A stretch of DNA of 64,000 nucleotides from Deinococcales bacterium (lineage in GTDB: Bacteria > Deinococcota > Deinococci > Deinococcales > JAAFIG01), in NCBI GenBank assembly GCA_025352125.1, contig JANXTZ010000015.1, forward strand, positions 62,001-126,000. Direction: 5' to 3'. The position numbers were made by a program, and so were the translations under genes. Below the pieces are notes generated by a model. That model was given only the letters and a program-made list of their open reading frames with translations. It searched no databases and had not been told where the DNA came from. Within the stretch, counting starts at the first letter, position 1. Each line of letters starts with the position of its first letter. Positions 1 through 8,437 of this stretch are shown piece by piece.

Positions 1-77
1 TCATCAGCGCGATTTGGACGCTGACCTCGAGCAAGAATCTTGGTTTGGTGAGCAGCCTCGAGCCTGCCGAAGTTTAA
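1..77 (+). CDS. C-terminal end of an upstream gene (partial)
   Basis: An open frame enters from the left edge and ends at TAA 75-77, giving about 24 residues that end in ...SSLEPAEV. The stop lies 12 bases before the Shine-Dalgarno of the next gene, as expected for an upstream operon member. Too little is left to assign a family. It is listed because the spacing to the next gene and the absence of another reading of this stretch favour a real 3' end. Confidence 0.35.
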   Translation, partial: ISAIWTLTSSKNLGLVSSLEPAEV

Positions 78-101
78 AATTCAATCTTGAAGGAACATTT
101 T

Positions 102-1385
102 ATGGAAACCTACAAACGCATCCGCGCTCTTTTTCCCGACCATCACGGACTGGCACGTGGCAAGTACCTGCCGACGGCTCACGCCGCGCACGGAACGCAC
201 CACTGCATCACCACCTTTGCCCTGGCATTTGACCGCACGATGGTTCCAGCCCCAGGGGCAAGGTTGCTCGAGGGATTACCAGATTGCGACCTCGAGTTTG
301 ACATGCAGGATGTCCGATTGGGTTGGGAGGCGGATACGGGCGTGGTGATCGGTGACTTAAGTTTCCGTGGCGAGGCACTGTCCATCTCGCCGCGCCACGC
401 GTTAAAACGTGCGATCAAGGCTTGGGACGATTTGGGCTACAGCGTCAAAGTCGGCATCGAACTCGAGGCGTTTGTGATGCAACCCAATGGGCACGGCGGC
501 TGGACGGAATGGGACACGCCGGGCGCTTACGTCTACGGCACCGGTCCAGCCGTTGACCCCGTGGGTTTGATCGACGAGATCATGGAGGTCGCAGACCGCG
601 TCGGGCTGCCCGTTGAAAGCATCAACTCCGAATTCGACACGCCGCAATTTGAGATGACCCTGGCTTACGGACCCGCGCTCGAGGCGGTGGACCACATTTT
701 CTTGTTCAAACTGATGGCTCGAGAGATTGCGTTCAAACACGGCTTGTTATTGACCTACATGGGCAAACCCTTCGCAGATCGCGGCGGCAGCGGCTTGCAC
801 GTCAACCTCTCCTTGGAGGACAAAAACGGCAACAATGCCATGTTCGACGCGAATGCCACCGACGGACTTTCCAGCCTTGCACATCAATGTATCGCCGGAA
901 TGCTCGAGCATTTTGAAGCCAGCGCCGCGATCTGCGCCCCAACCGTCAACGCCTACAAGCGCCTGAAACCCGCTCAGCTTGCGGGCTACTGGGCAAATTG
1001 GGGTTACGACCACCGAGGCGCAACCATCCGCATTCCAGCCACCCGAGGACGCGGCACAAGACTCGAGCACCGCATGTCCGACGGCGCAGCCAACCCGTAC
1101 CTGGCAACCGCCGCCGTACTGCAAGCCGCACTCTTGGGCGTCAAGCACAAGCTCAAATCCCCTCCCGCCGAAGAACAAGACTGCCTCGAGCATCAAAGCA
1201 CCACCCGTCACGTGCCAAACAACCTCGAGCTGGCACTTGACGCACTCGAGGCGAACACGGTTTTTGTTGAAGCCCTCGGCGCGGATTTGGTCGGGCAGTT
1301 TGTCGCCGTCAAACGCGCCGAGTGGGAGAAATTTATAAGCGCCGTGACCGACTGGGAACTCAAGTTTTACATGCCGTATCTTTAA
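102..1385 (+). CDS. glutamine synthetase-like gamma-glutamyl ligase
   Basis: A 427-residue member of the glutamine synthetase superfamily, which joins glutamate to ammonia or an amine using ATP. Visible family features are the metal ligands in GIELEAF (E120, E122), the ESINSEFDTPQFEM segment (about 172-185), GGSGLHVNLSL (about 228-238) and the arginine-rich active-site strand TRLEHR. The ATG at 102 is chosen because GAAGGA (89-94) sits 7 bases upstream; an in-frame TTG at 87 overlaps that site. The sequence differs clearly from the second, conventional glutamine synthetase of this window (39290-40714), so an amine other than ammonia is the likelier substrate. Its position before a P450 recalls mycobacterial piperidine/pyrrolidine clusters and the gamma-glutamylanilide synthetases of aniline degradation. 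That link is inference. Confidence 0.85.
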   Translation: METYKRIRALFPDHHGLARGKYLPTAHAAHGTHHCITTFALAFDRTMVPAPGARLLEGLPDCDLEFDMQDVRLGWEADTGVVIGDLSFRGEALSISPRHALKRAIKAWDDLGYSVKVGIELEAFVMQPNGHGGWTEWDTPGAYVYGTGPAVDPVGLIDEIMEVADRVGLPVESINSEFDTPQFEMTLAYGPALEAVDHIFLFKLMAREIAFKHGLLLTYMGKPFADRGGSGLHVNLSLEDKNGNNAMFDANATDGLSSLAHQCIAGMLEHFEASAAICAPTVNAYKRLKPAQLAGYWANWGYDHRGATIRIPATRGRGTRLEHRMSDGAANPYLATAAVLQAALLGVKHKLKSPPAEEQDCLEHQSTTRHVPNNLELALDALEANTVFVEALGADLVGQFVAVKRAEWEKFISAVTDWELKFYMPYL

Positions 1386-1424
1386 GCTCTCACCCGACTC
1401 GCTTAGGCTCGTCACCCTCTCTCG

Positions 1425-1553
1425 TTCTTGACCATAAAACGCACCTGTCGGGCATGATCGCCAAGCGAAAGAGGGTTCAAAACACAGAATTCTTGTTCCT
1501 CGAGAAATCAAGAAAACTCCCTTCTCTCCTCAGAGAGAAGGGCTGGGGATGAG
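1425..1553 (+). repeat. dispersed composite intergenic repeat, copy A
   Basis: Holds the module CTTGACCATAAAA..GCACCT..CGGGCATG followed by a spacer and then CTCCCTTCTC / GAGAAGGG hairpin arms ending in GGGGATGAG. The same modules recur at 6716-6917, 16170-16340 and, inverted, 41004-41081. This copy fills most of the 187-base gap before the P450 gene and ends 20 bases before its start codon. Confidence 0.7.
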
Positions 1554-1572
1554 AGGGAAATCAAGGAGCACC

Positions 1573-2829
1573 ATGACACAACCCATCAACCTCGAGCGTC
1601 CAGATTTGGACATCACCGACCCTGACGTTTACGTTCAGGGCGTGCCTCATGCCACTTTCAAGCGTCTGCGCGACACCGACCCCGTGTCTTGGTGGGATGA
1701 AACGGACGGCGCAGGATTCTGGGCGGTCACGCGCTACAACGACATTCTGGAAGTCAGCCGCAACCCGCAGGTGTTCTCGAGCAAAAAAGGCATTCGCATC
1801 GAGGACATGAAACCCGATGAACTCGAGGCGCGAAAAACCGTGATGGAGATGGATCCGCCCGAGCACACGGCTTATCGCCGGATGGTGCAGCCGCCGTTCT
1901 CGGCTCGAGAGGTGGCGTCTTACGAGATGGGGATTCGGTTACTCGCCAGGGGCGTGATTGACGAAATTGGCGGGCAGACCGAGTTCGATTTTGTCGAGTT
2001 GCTGGCGCGGCAATTGCCGATGCGGATGCTCGGGAAAATGCTGGGAACGCCCGATCAGGACGGTCCGATGCTGGTCAAAAAAGGCGATGCGCTCTTGGGC
2101 AATGACGACCCAGAATTTACCGAGACGCCAGTCAGTTTGGTCAACACCGACGAGTACCGTTTGCTGCCGTTTCGCAGCCCAATCAGCCTCGAGTTGTTCG
2201 CCTATGCGCAGGAGCAAGCGCGAATCAGGCGCGACAACCCAACCGACGATGTGATCTCGAGGTTGCTACAACCCAAACGCGACGGCGAACCGCTTTCGGA
2301 GATGGAATTCAAGAATTTCTTCACGCTCTTGATTGCGGCGGGAACGGACACCACGCGTTACACCATGACGGCTGGCATCATGGCGCTGCTCGAGCATCCA
2401 GAGCAATTGGCAGAATTGCGCGAGAATCCAAATCATTTGGATGATGCCGTCGAAGAAATTTTGCGCTGGGGGACGGTCACCATGCACTTCAGGCGCACGG
2501 CGTTGCAAGACGCGAGGCTCGAGAATCGGAACATCAAGGCGGGTGATAAGGTTCTGATCTGGTACATTGCCGGTGATTACGACGAACGGCAATTTCAAAA
2601 TCCGTACACGTTCAACATCAAACGCAACCCAAACGAGCATCTGGCTTTCGGACTCAAAAGTCCGCACAAATGCTTGGGTGAGCACCTGGCACGCATCGAA
2701 GTGAAAATCTTGCTCGAGGAATTGCTGCCCAAACTCTCGAGCATGGCGTTAAATGGCACGCCCGAACGACTGCGCTCGAATTTCATTTCTGGCATCAAGC
2801 ACCTGCCCTTAAAAGTGAGTTGGGCATGA
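1573..2829 (+). CDS. cytochrome P450
   Basis: A 418-residue soluble bacterial P450 that should insert one oxygen atom into an organic substrate using electrons from a ferredoxin. The I-helix oxygen-binding motif AAGTDTTR, the K-helix EEILR (ExxR) and the haem loop with FG..SPHKCLG and Cys about 367 are all present. The haem loop reads FGLKSPHKC, less glycine-rich than the usual FGxGxHxC form. ATG 1573 follows AAGGAGC; upstream codons fall in the repeat. The overall style resembles the CYP124/125/142-like soluble group, but the substrate cannot be read from sequence. No ferredoxin or reductase gene is adjacent. Its stop overlaps the start of the next gene (ATGA), so the two are translationally coupled. 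Confidence 0.95.
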   Translation: MTQPINLERPDLDITDPDVYVQGVPHATFKRLRDTDPVSWWDETDGAGFWAVTRYNDILEVSRNPQVFSSKKGIRIEDMKPDELEARKTVMEMDPPEHTAYRRMVQPPFSAREVASYEMGIRLLARGVIDEIGGQTEFDFVELLARQLPMRMLGKMLGTPDQDGPMLVKKGDALLGNDDPEFTETPVSLVNTDEYRLLPFRSPISLELFAYAQEQARIRRDNPTDDVISRLLQPKRDGEPLSEMEFKNFFTLLIAAGTDTTRYTMTAGIMALLEHPEQLAELRENPNHLDDAVEEILRWGTVTMHFRRTALQDARLENRNIKAGDKVLIWYIAGDYDERQFQNPYTFNIKRNPNEHLAFGLKSPHKCLGEHLARIEVKILLEELLPKLSSMALNGTPERLRSNFISGIKHLPLKVSWA

Positions 2830-3899
2830 CGCGAATCTCGAGTTTGATGCAGCGCCACATTGACGAGGGCGGTTTTGCTGGTGCGGCGCTGGCGGTTGCC
2901 AAAAACGGCAAGCTGGTGCTCGAGCACTACGCTGGAAACGCCGCGTCAAATCTTCCCTCGAGCGAGAATGTCTTGTGGGCTGTCGCATCGATCTCGAAGG
3001 TTTACACGGCGGCGATGGTCATGCGTCTGGTTGAAATGGGCGAGTTGACTTTGGGACGTTTGATCTCGAGTATCATCCCAGAGTTTACGGGCGACGGGCG
3101 CGAGGAGGTGCGCCTGCGGCATTTGCTGACCCACACCTCGGGCTTGATTTACGAATCACCGATCATGGAAGAACGCCTGCAAAACCAAACGCCAATGCCA
3201 GAATTGCTCGAGGAACTGTACGCCAGCAAACTGCAATTCAAACCTGGCACGCGACTCAGTTACGCCGATTACAACTCTTTATTGGCGGGTCATGTGGCGG
3301 CGGTCGTGACAGGAATATCATTCGCGCAACTGGTGCAAGAACTCGTTCTCAAGCCGATGGGTTTAAGCAACACTTTTTTCACACCGCCGCTCGAGCAAGA
3401 ATCTCGACTGGCAGAAATTCGTGCGGTCATGGCGGAAAACACCGATGGCGCGATGTACAACTCCAGGTATGCTCGAGGGTTATCACATCCCGCGTTTGGC
3501 ATTGTTGCCACCGCCAGCGACCTTGTAAAATTCGCGCTTCATTTCATGCCCAATCACAAGCAGATTCACTCGAGCCTGACCGTGAAAGCCATGACCAGCG
3601 ATCAAACGGGCGGTGTGCCAGGATTGCATCCCAGCATGAAAGGCTACCCTGAGGATGCCAAAATTCCGTGGGGCTTGGGCTGGTCAGTGCAGACGCCAGC
3701 GCTTCCAGGGTTGTTTTCTGAACTGGTTTCACCTCGAGCTTTTGGGCATGGTGGCGCGAGCGGTTGTCAGTTGGTTTGCGATCCAGAAACCGAAACTATT
3801 GTTGCCATCTTGACCAACACCCACCTTCGCGTCGGACGTGACCCATGGTATGCGAGGTTGCAATCGATCATCAATGCGGCGTTTGTTGAAGTCAATTAA
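2826..3899 (+). CDS. serine hydrolase, class C beta-lactamase/esterase family
   Basis: A 357-residue hydrolase of the penicillin-binding-protein-like fold. It shows the nucleophile motif S55-I-S-K58, a Tyr-containing second motif in LSYADYNS and the third motif as FGHGGASG. Family members hydrolyse esters, amides or D-peptides; true beta-lactamase activity is only one possibility. There is no signal peptide, so it is probably cytoplasmic. The ATG at 2826 overlaps the P450 stop by four bases, which fixes the start. Coupled to the P450 and downstream of a glutamyl ligase, it could release a product from a conjugate or open a lactam. This is inference from context. Confidence 0.88.
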   Translation: MTRISSLMQRHIDEGGFAGAALAVAKNGKLVLEHYAGNAASNLPSSENVLWAVASISKVYTAAMVMRLVEMGELTLGRLISSIIPEFTGDGREEVRLRHLLTHTSGLIYESPIMEERLQNQTPMPELLEELYASKLQFKPGTRLSYADYNSLLAGHVAAVVTGISFAQLVQELVLKPMGLSNTFFTPPLEQESRLAEIRAVMAENTDGAMYNSRYARGLSHPAFGIVATASDLVKFALHFMPNHKQIHSSLTVKAMTSDQTGGVPGLHPSMKGYPEDAKIPWGLGWSVQTPALPGLFSELVSPRAFGHGGASGCQLVCDPETETIVAILTNTHLRVGRDPWYARLQSIINAAFVEVN

Positions 3900-3933
3900 A
3901 TCTCGAGTTTTGAATAGTTTGATTCATGAAATA

Positions 3934-3963
3934 TTGACAAAACAAATGATATTTCAAATCTAT
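3934..3963 (+). promoter_or_regulatory. possible promoter before the second half of the catabolic cluster
   Basis: A perfect TTGACA (3934-3939) lies in an AT-rich 162-base gap. The -10 candidates 17-18 bases on (AATCTA/ATCTAT) are poor, so only the -35 is convincing. If real, it would drive the genes from 4062 onward separately from the P450 unit. Confidence 0.3.
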
Positions 3964-4013
3964 TTTTAAAAATCTCGATCAACCAGAAATTCAAGCAAAA
4001 AGCAATTTTGCAG

Positions 4014-4030
4014 GGTGCGCCTCGCGCACC
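4014..4030. repeat. small GGTGCGC hairpin repeat
   Basis: GGTGCGC-CTC-GCGCACC, a 7-bp perfect stem. A sister copy is at 40927-40943. It precedes the start codon of the next gene and lies in the part of the open frame rejected as coding. Confidence 0.5.
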
Positions 4031-4061
4031 ATCAGCACGTGAAAAACTACTCGAGGTTCTT

Positions 4062-4889
4062 ATGACACAGCGCAAACCACCAATCGGTTACACCTTCCCA
4101 CTATCCCCAGATGGTCGTGCCAGCATCGTGCCGCCGCCACCATGGCATTACTCGGGCGATTTTTTGATTGCCGAATACCGTACCGACCCCGACGCCGTGA
4201 TCGCGCTTCTGCCGCCCGAACTCGAGCCTGCGGATGACCCTGGCGCGGTTGCCGCGATTTTCGCCGATTGGCAATCTTGCAGCGCCGATTTTCACGAGTT
4301 GACCGACCCGATTCAGGCGCAGTACAAAGAATTTTTTATTGTGGTCGGCGCGAAATATCAGGGACAGCCAGTCTCGAGGTGCGTCTACATTTGGGTGGAC
4401 AAGGACTTTGCGATGTTTCGTGGCTACATTCAGGGTTTCCCAAAAAAACTGGGGTCCATTCACATGACCCGAACCTTCGCGGTGGGCAAAGCCGCACCGA
4501 AAATTGAGGCTGGCGCAAGGTTTGGCGCGACCTGCACGGCGGGTTCTCGAGAGATCGCGCGAAGTGTCGTGACACTGCGTGAACTGTCCAAAACAGGTCC
4601 CACCGTCAACGACCCACCGATGTTCAACTCGAGGCATTTTCCCGCGTACAACGGCTTAAGTCCTGACGTGTTTGAGCTGGTAAAATCTGGCGGTTTTGAC
4701 CGTGAAGCCACGCCAATCTGGGAGGGTGATGCGACGCTCGAGTTCGGTGCGAACACCACCGAGGATTTGCACGCCATTCAACCGCTCGAGATGATGCGCG
4801 GTTACAAGTTTGGTTTTGGTTACACGGTTCACGGCGGCGAAGTGATTTTGCAACACGACAAGGACGCAGCACAGGAGGCATCACGTTGA
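4062..4889 (+). CDS. acetoacetate decarboxylase-family protein
   Basis: A 275-residue protein of the acetoacetate decarboxylase fold. The signature GFPKK holds K128-K129, matching the Schiff-base lysine and its pKa-lowering neighbour in the classic enzyme. Family members include true decarboxylases and enzymes acting on other oxo acids by lysine imine chemistry. The frame is open from 4008, but that part contains the hairpin repeat; ATG 4062, preceded by a CGAGG, is the more likely start. Its stop overlaps the TTG start of the next gene, so it belongs to the same operon as the hydrolase and dioxygenase that follow. A role on a ring-cleavage product is inferred. Confidence 0.85.
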   Translation: MTQRKPPIGYTFPLSPDGRASIVPPPPWHYSGDFLIAEYRTDPDAVIALLPPELEPADDPGAVAAIFADWQSCSADFHELTDPIQAQYKEFFIVVGAKYQGQPVSRCVYIWVDKDFAMFRGYIQGFPKKLGSIHMTRTFAVGKAAPKIEAGARFGATCTAGSREIARSVVTLRELSKTGPTVNDPPMFNSRHFPAYNGLSPDVFELVKSGGFDREATPIWEGDATLEFGANTTEDLHAIQPLEMMRGYKFGFGYTVHGGEVILQHDKDAAQEASR

Positions 4890-5755
4890 AACACGTTCGG
4901 GTTTTATACAACGGACTGGCTCGCAAAGGGATTCTCGAGGGTGGTACCGAGAGCGGCATAATTACGCTCGAGAATGGGGTCAAGCTCGAGGCGACAAGTG
5001 CGCAGTACCTCTCCCCTGTGACACCGCGCCAGATTTTTGCCACGCATCTGACTTACCGCTCGAGGTGCGTGGAATACGACATGAAAAAGTTGCCGGATTC
5101 GCCCGCTTGGTTTTTAAAGCCAATCAGTTCACTCTCGCACCACCGAGCGACGGTGGCGCGTCCAAAGGGTTGCCAGTACCTGAATTACGAGGGTGAGATT
5201 GCGGTCATTATCGGCAGGCGTTGCAAGGGCGCGACACTCAGTAACGCACTGAGTTTTGTGCAGGGGTACACGATAGTCAACGATTTTGGCGTTCACGATT
5301 TTCGTCATGCGGACCGGGGCGCAATGATTCGGGTCAAAGGTCAGGATGGTTTTTGCCCAACGGGTCCAGTCATGGTGGACACGAGCGATGTTGACCCTGA
5401 AAACCTGCACTTGCGGACCTTTGTCAACGGGCAAGTCGTGCAGGAAACCAACACGGGCAGCGACCTGATGTTCTCGGTGGCGTACCAAATCGCTGACCTC
5501 TCGAGGTTAATCACGCTCGAGGCTGGGGACATGCTCTTGACTGGCACACCCGCGCATTCCCGACCCGTGGAAATTGGTGATCTTGTCGCGGTGGAGGTGG
5601 ACGGCATTGGACGGCTCGAGAACCGAATTGTCGAACTCGAGGATGACCTTGAACCTGTGGGCATTCAACCGCAAATCACGGCGGCAACCTTGCATGTGGC
5701 GCTGGCAATCCCTGAAGACGAAGCCGAACGTCGCGTCTCGAGCGGGGAAATTTAA
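4886..5755 (+). CDS. fumarylacetoacetate hydrolase-family protein
   Basis: A 289-residue member of the FAH superfamily, metal-dependent enzymes that hydrolyse, isomerise or decarboxylate oxo acids in aromatic meta-cleavage pathways. The metal ligands appear as the E-x-E pair in NYEGEIAVIIGR and an Asp in VNDFGVHDF; the KGQDGFCPTGP loop is also typical. Start is TTG 4886, with a perfect AGGAGG 7 bases upstream and a four-base overlap with the previous stop. Eleven bases separate it from the dioxygenase gene. The pairing of an FAH-family enzyme with an extradiol dioxygenase is the usual logic of homoprotocatechuate- or catechol-type meta cleavage. Confidence 0.9.
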   Translation: MKHVRVLYNGLARKGILEGGTESGIITLENGVKLEATSAQYLSPVTPRQIFATHLTYRSRCVEYDMKKLPDSPAWFLKPISSLSHHRATVARPKGCQYLNYEGEIAVIIGRRCKGATLSNALSFVQGYTIVNDFGVHDFRHADRGAMIRVKGQDGFCPTGPVMVDTSDVDPENLHLRTFVNGQVVQETNTGSDLMFSVAYQIADLSRLITLEAGDMLLTGTPAHSRPVEIGDLVAVEVDGIGRLENRIVELEDDLEPVGIQPQITAATLHVALAIPEDEAERRVSSGEI

Positions 5756-5766
5756 AGGAGCACGCT

Positions 5767-6699
5767 ATGAAATTAATTTCTGCCATTCATCACGCGGCAT
5801 TGCGTGTCAAAAATCTCGAGGAAGGATTTAACCGTTGGTCGCACACGCTCGGGCTTCACGGTGAGATTCACGACGGTCACGCGATTTTGCGTTGCAGCCA
5901 TGAAGATTTCGGCTTGCTGCTCATGCCCTCGAGCGATAAACCTGGTTTGGAATACGTGGCGTATGAACTCGCGCCGAAAGTAAGCCTATCTGAAGCCAAA
6001 ACCGAATTGCAAGCTCGAGGTTTGAGCGTTGAAGAAGTTCAAATTCCGCAGCGCGGCACCGGTTTAAAACTTCAAGACCCTGACGGCAACAATATTGTGC
6101 TGCTCGAGCGAGTCAGAGCAAACCCAAACTTTCCGAGTGAAGTTGGGTACTCGAGCCGCATCCCAGGTTTTCACCCGCGCAAATTTGCCCACGTCAATTA
6201 CCTGACCGCGAACGCCAAACAAGCCGTCAGTTGGTACATTGAAAAACTCGGTTTTGGCTTGACCGACTGGGTGGGCGATGAGGGTTGCTGGCTGCATGTG
6301 AATGCCGACCATCACGTGCTCGCGTTCGTCGAGAAGGGGTATAACCACATTCATCACCTCGCCTTTGAACTGGTGGACTGGGGCGAAATGCGCGTCGCCC
6401 TCGACCATTTGGCACAAAACGCTCGTCCTGTCGTCTGGGGTCCTGGGCGGCACGGTGTCGCCAGAAATTTGTACTCTTACATCCGAATGCCCGAAGAGGA
6501 CATTTTCATGGAACTGTTCTGCGACCTCGAGCAACTTGTGCCAGATCACGAACCGCGTTACTACCCCGACGATGCGCACACCAGCAACACCTGGGGCATC
6601 CTGCCGCCACGTTCGTACTTTCGGTTTGATGCCGAGGCGATCAAATCTGAAAGTGACCAGACTGAGGCGTACCTCGAGCGAATCCCGATGCCGATTTGA
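5767..6699 (+). CDS. extradiol ring-cleavage dioxygenase (VOC fold)
   Basis: A 310-residue two-module vicinal-oxygen-chelate protein. The second module carries the three Fe(II)/Mn(II) ligands of type I extradiol dioxygenases: H142 (FAHVNYL), H197 (HHLAFEL) and E249 (FMELF). The first module lacks a full ligand set, as in the known two-domain enzymes. It should open a catechol-type ring next to the hydroxyls. AAAGGAG (5754-5760) lies 6 bases before the ATG. Together with the FAH-family gene just upstream it implies that an aromatic intermediate is the pathway core. The exact catechol cannot be told. Confidence 0.9.
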   Translation: MKLISAIHHAALRVKNLEEGFNRWSHTLGLHGEIHDGHAILRCSHEDFGLLLMPSSDKPGLEYVAYELAPKVSLSEAKTELQARGLSVEEVQIPQRGTGLKLQDPDGNNIVLLERVRANPNFPSEVGYSSRIPGFHPRKFAHVNYLTANAKQAVSWYIEKLGFGLTDWVGDEGCWLHVNADHHVLAFVEKGYNHIHHLAFELVDWGEMRVALDHLAQNARPVVWGPGRHGVARNLYSYIRMPEEDIFMELFCDLEQLVPDHEPRYYPDDAHTSNTWGILPPRSYFRFDAEAIKSESDQTEAYLERIPMPI

Positions 6700-6715
6700 A
6701 TGACCTATTTCTTGC

Positions 6716-6917
6716 CTGAAGCCCTCTTCCGGCTTCTCGCCCCTGAAAGCAGCACCTGACGGGCTTGGAGCGCTCGTTGCTCGCCACCTTCTTGACCATA
6801 AAATGCACCTTCGGGCATGGTCGCTTCTTCCGCAGGGAGAAAGAAAAATTCTCGAGCCACACGTGTTACAAACCAAAGCTCCCTTCTCCTGATGTTGGGA
6901 GAAGGGTTGGGGATGAG
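6716..6917 (+). repeat. dispersed composite intergenic repeat, copy B
   Basis: The longest copy. GCCTGAAGCCCTC..CGGC, GCTCGCCACCTTC, CTTGACCATAAAATGCACC..TCGGGCATG, CTCGAGCCACACGTGT and a final CTCCCTTCTCC..GGAGAAGGGTTGGGGATGAG appear in order. It occupies almost the whole space between the dioxygenase and the PLP decarboxylase and inflates the decarboxylase open frame at its 5' end. Confidence 0.75.
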
Positions 6918-6938
6918 GGTAGACCTACAAGGAGTTCC

Positions 6939-8363
6939 GTGCAAAACCGTCCCAGTTTACCGCTCGACATTTCTCGAGCCGATCTGATCCAGCAGGCAGC
7001 GCAAATCATTGGTGATGCCTGGTCGAGTTTCGACCAAGCCAGACCGATTGAACCCGCCATCTCTGAGGTCTTGCGCGAGTTGACGACCAAGCCTCTGGGC
7101 AATGCGCCCACACCAGCACTTCTGGCACTCGAGGAGGCTCAAGGTTTTTTGGACACGAGTTTGGCGCAGTCCAGACCGCGTTATTTTGCATTTGTCGGCT
7201 CGAGTGGTCTCGAGATTGGGGTGCTGGCGGATGCGTTGGCATCGTGTTTTGACGTGAATTTGGCAACCAGTGCGAAAAGTGCGGATTTGATTGAACGTCA
7301 GGCGCTCGAGTGGGTGGCAGAGCTTCTTGGGTTTCCTTCTGGCGCGGGAACGATCACCAGTGGCGGCATGATTTCCAACCTGACGGCGTTGACGGCGGCT
7401 CGAGAACGAGCGCTTCCCAATGTGAGGCGAACGGGTCTTGCCAGCCGTCCTTGTGCCTTGTACTGCTCGAGCGAGGCACATTACTCAGTGTCTCGAGCGG
7501 CAGAAGTGTTGGGTATTGGGGCAAATCAGGTGCGGAGTTTGCCGATTGACGCCGCGCACCGTGTCAATACCGAGGCTGTGGCTGCCGCGATTGATGCCGA
7601 CATTGCCGCAGGCATTGTTCCTGTTGCCGTAATTGCCACCGCAGGCACAACCCTGACTGGCGCAATTGATCCACTCGAGGAACTGGCAGACATCTGCGCG
7701 GCTCGAGGCGTGTGGTTGCACGTTGACGGCGCTTACGGTTTGCCTGGAGCGGCGGTGCTCGAGATGCGAGATCGTTTTACAGGTTTGGAACGCGCCGATT
7801 CGATTTCGGTGGATGCCCACAAGTGGTTGTACCTGCCCAAAGCCTGCGGGGTGGTGCTGGTCAAAAACCGTGGCGATCTGGCGGCGGCGTTCACCCACGA
7901 CGAATCGTACATGCTTCACGACGAGCATCAGCCGTACAACGCCGTGGATTTGACGCTCGAGTATTCACGACCATTTCGGGCGTTAAAACTGTGGTTGGCA
8001 CTGCGGGTTCACGGCGCGGATCAGTACCGTGCCGCGATTGCCCGCAACATTGCCCAGGCGCAACTTTGCGCCGATCTCATCCGAGGCTCGAGTGAGCTTG
8101 AGTTGCTGGTCGAACCACAGCTTTCAACCGTGCCATTTCGGCATGTGCCAAAAAGTTTGATCGGCAACGAAAGCGTACTCAATCAGCACAACCTTTCGCT
8201 GGTCAAAACCATGCAAGACGATGGACGGGTTTATATTTCTTCGGCGTTGGTGGACGGTAAAATTTGCTTGCGCCCATGTTTTGTGAATTTCAGAACCTCC
8301 AATGGCGATGTGCAAACCTTGATTGATGTGACGCTCGAGTTGGGCAACAAGGCGAGGAATTAA
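6939..8363 (+). CDS. PLP-dependent group II decarboxylase (aromatic amino acid decarboxylase family)
   Basis: A 474-residue fold-type I PLP enzyme. The cofactor lysine is K295 in SVDAHKWLYLPK, the pyridine-N aspartate D263 in HVDGAYG, and the stacking histidine H181 in EAHYSV. This family decarboxylates aromatic L-amino acids, glutamate or related acids. The frame is open from 6765, but the first 58 codons lie in the repeat. GTG 6939 with AAGGAG just upstream is the believable start. It is the last gene of the plus-strand catabolic cluster. It might feed in an aromatic amine or consume an amino-acid by-product. The substrate is unresolved. Confidence 0.88.
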   Translation: MQNRPSLPLDISRADLIQQAAQIIGDAWSSFDQARPIEPAISEVLRELTTKPLGNAPTPALLALEEAQGFLDTSLAQSRPRYFAFVGSSGLEIGVLADALASCFDVNLATSAKSADLIERQALEWVAELLGFPSGAGTITSGGMISNLTALTAARERALPNVRRTGLASRPCALYCSSEAHYSVSRAAEVLGIGANQVRSLPIDAAHRVNTEAVAAAIDADIAAGIVPVAVIATAGTTLTGAIDPLEELADICAARGVWLHVDGAYGLPGAAVLEMRDRFTGLERADSISVDAHKWLYLPKACGVVLVKNRGDLAAAFTHDESYMLHDEHQPYNAVDLTLEYSRPFRALKLWLALRVHGADQYRAAIARNIAQAQLCADLIRGSSELELLVEPQLSTVPFRHVPKSLIGNESVLNQHNLSLVKTMQDDGRVYISSALVDGKICLRPCFVNFRTSNGDVQTLIDVTLELGNKARN

Positions 8364-8397
8364 AAACGCAACAACGCCGATACAAAAAAATTGATTT

Positions 8398-8425
8398 GTA
8401 GGGGTGCATGGCAATGCGCCCCTAC
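8398..8425. repeat. GTAGGGG hairpin repeat
   Basis: GTAGGGGTGCAT / ATGCGCCCCTAC arms form a near-perfect hairpin with one G-T pair in the gap between two convergent genes. It may serve as a transcription end for both. A related form, GTAGGGGCGAGAC..GTCTCGTCCTGCCC, lies at 55033-55062. Confidence 0.5.
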
Positions 8426-8437
8426 AGCACTCGAGAT

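Noticed and set aside
747-1511. 254-residue open frame on the minus strand
   Set aside because: Antisense to the glutamine-synthetase-like gene; odd composition and no motif.
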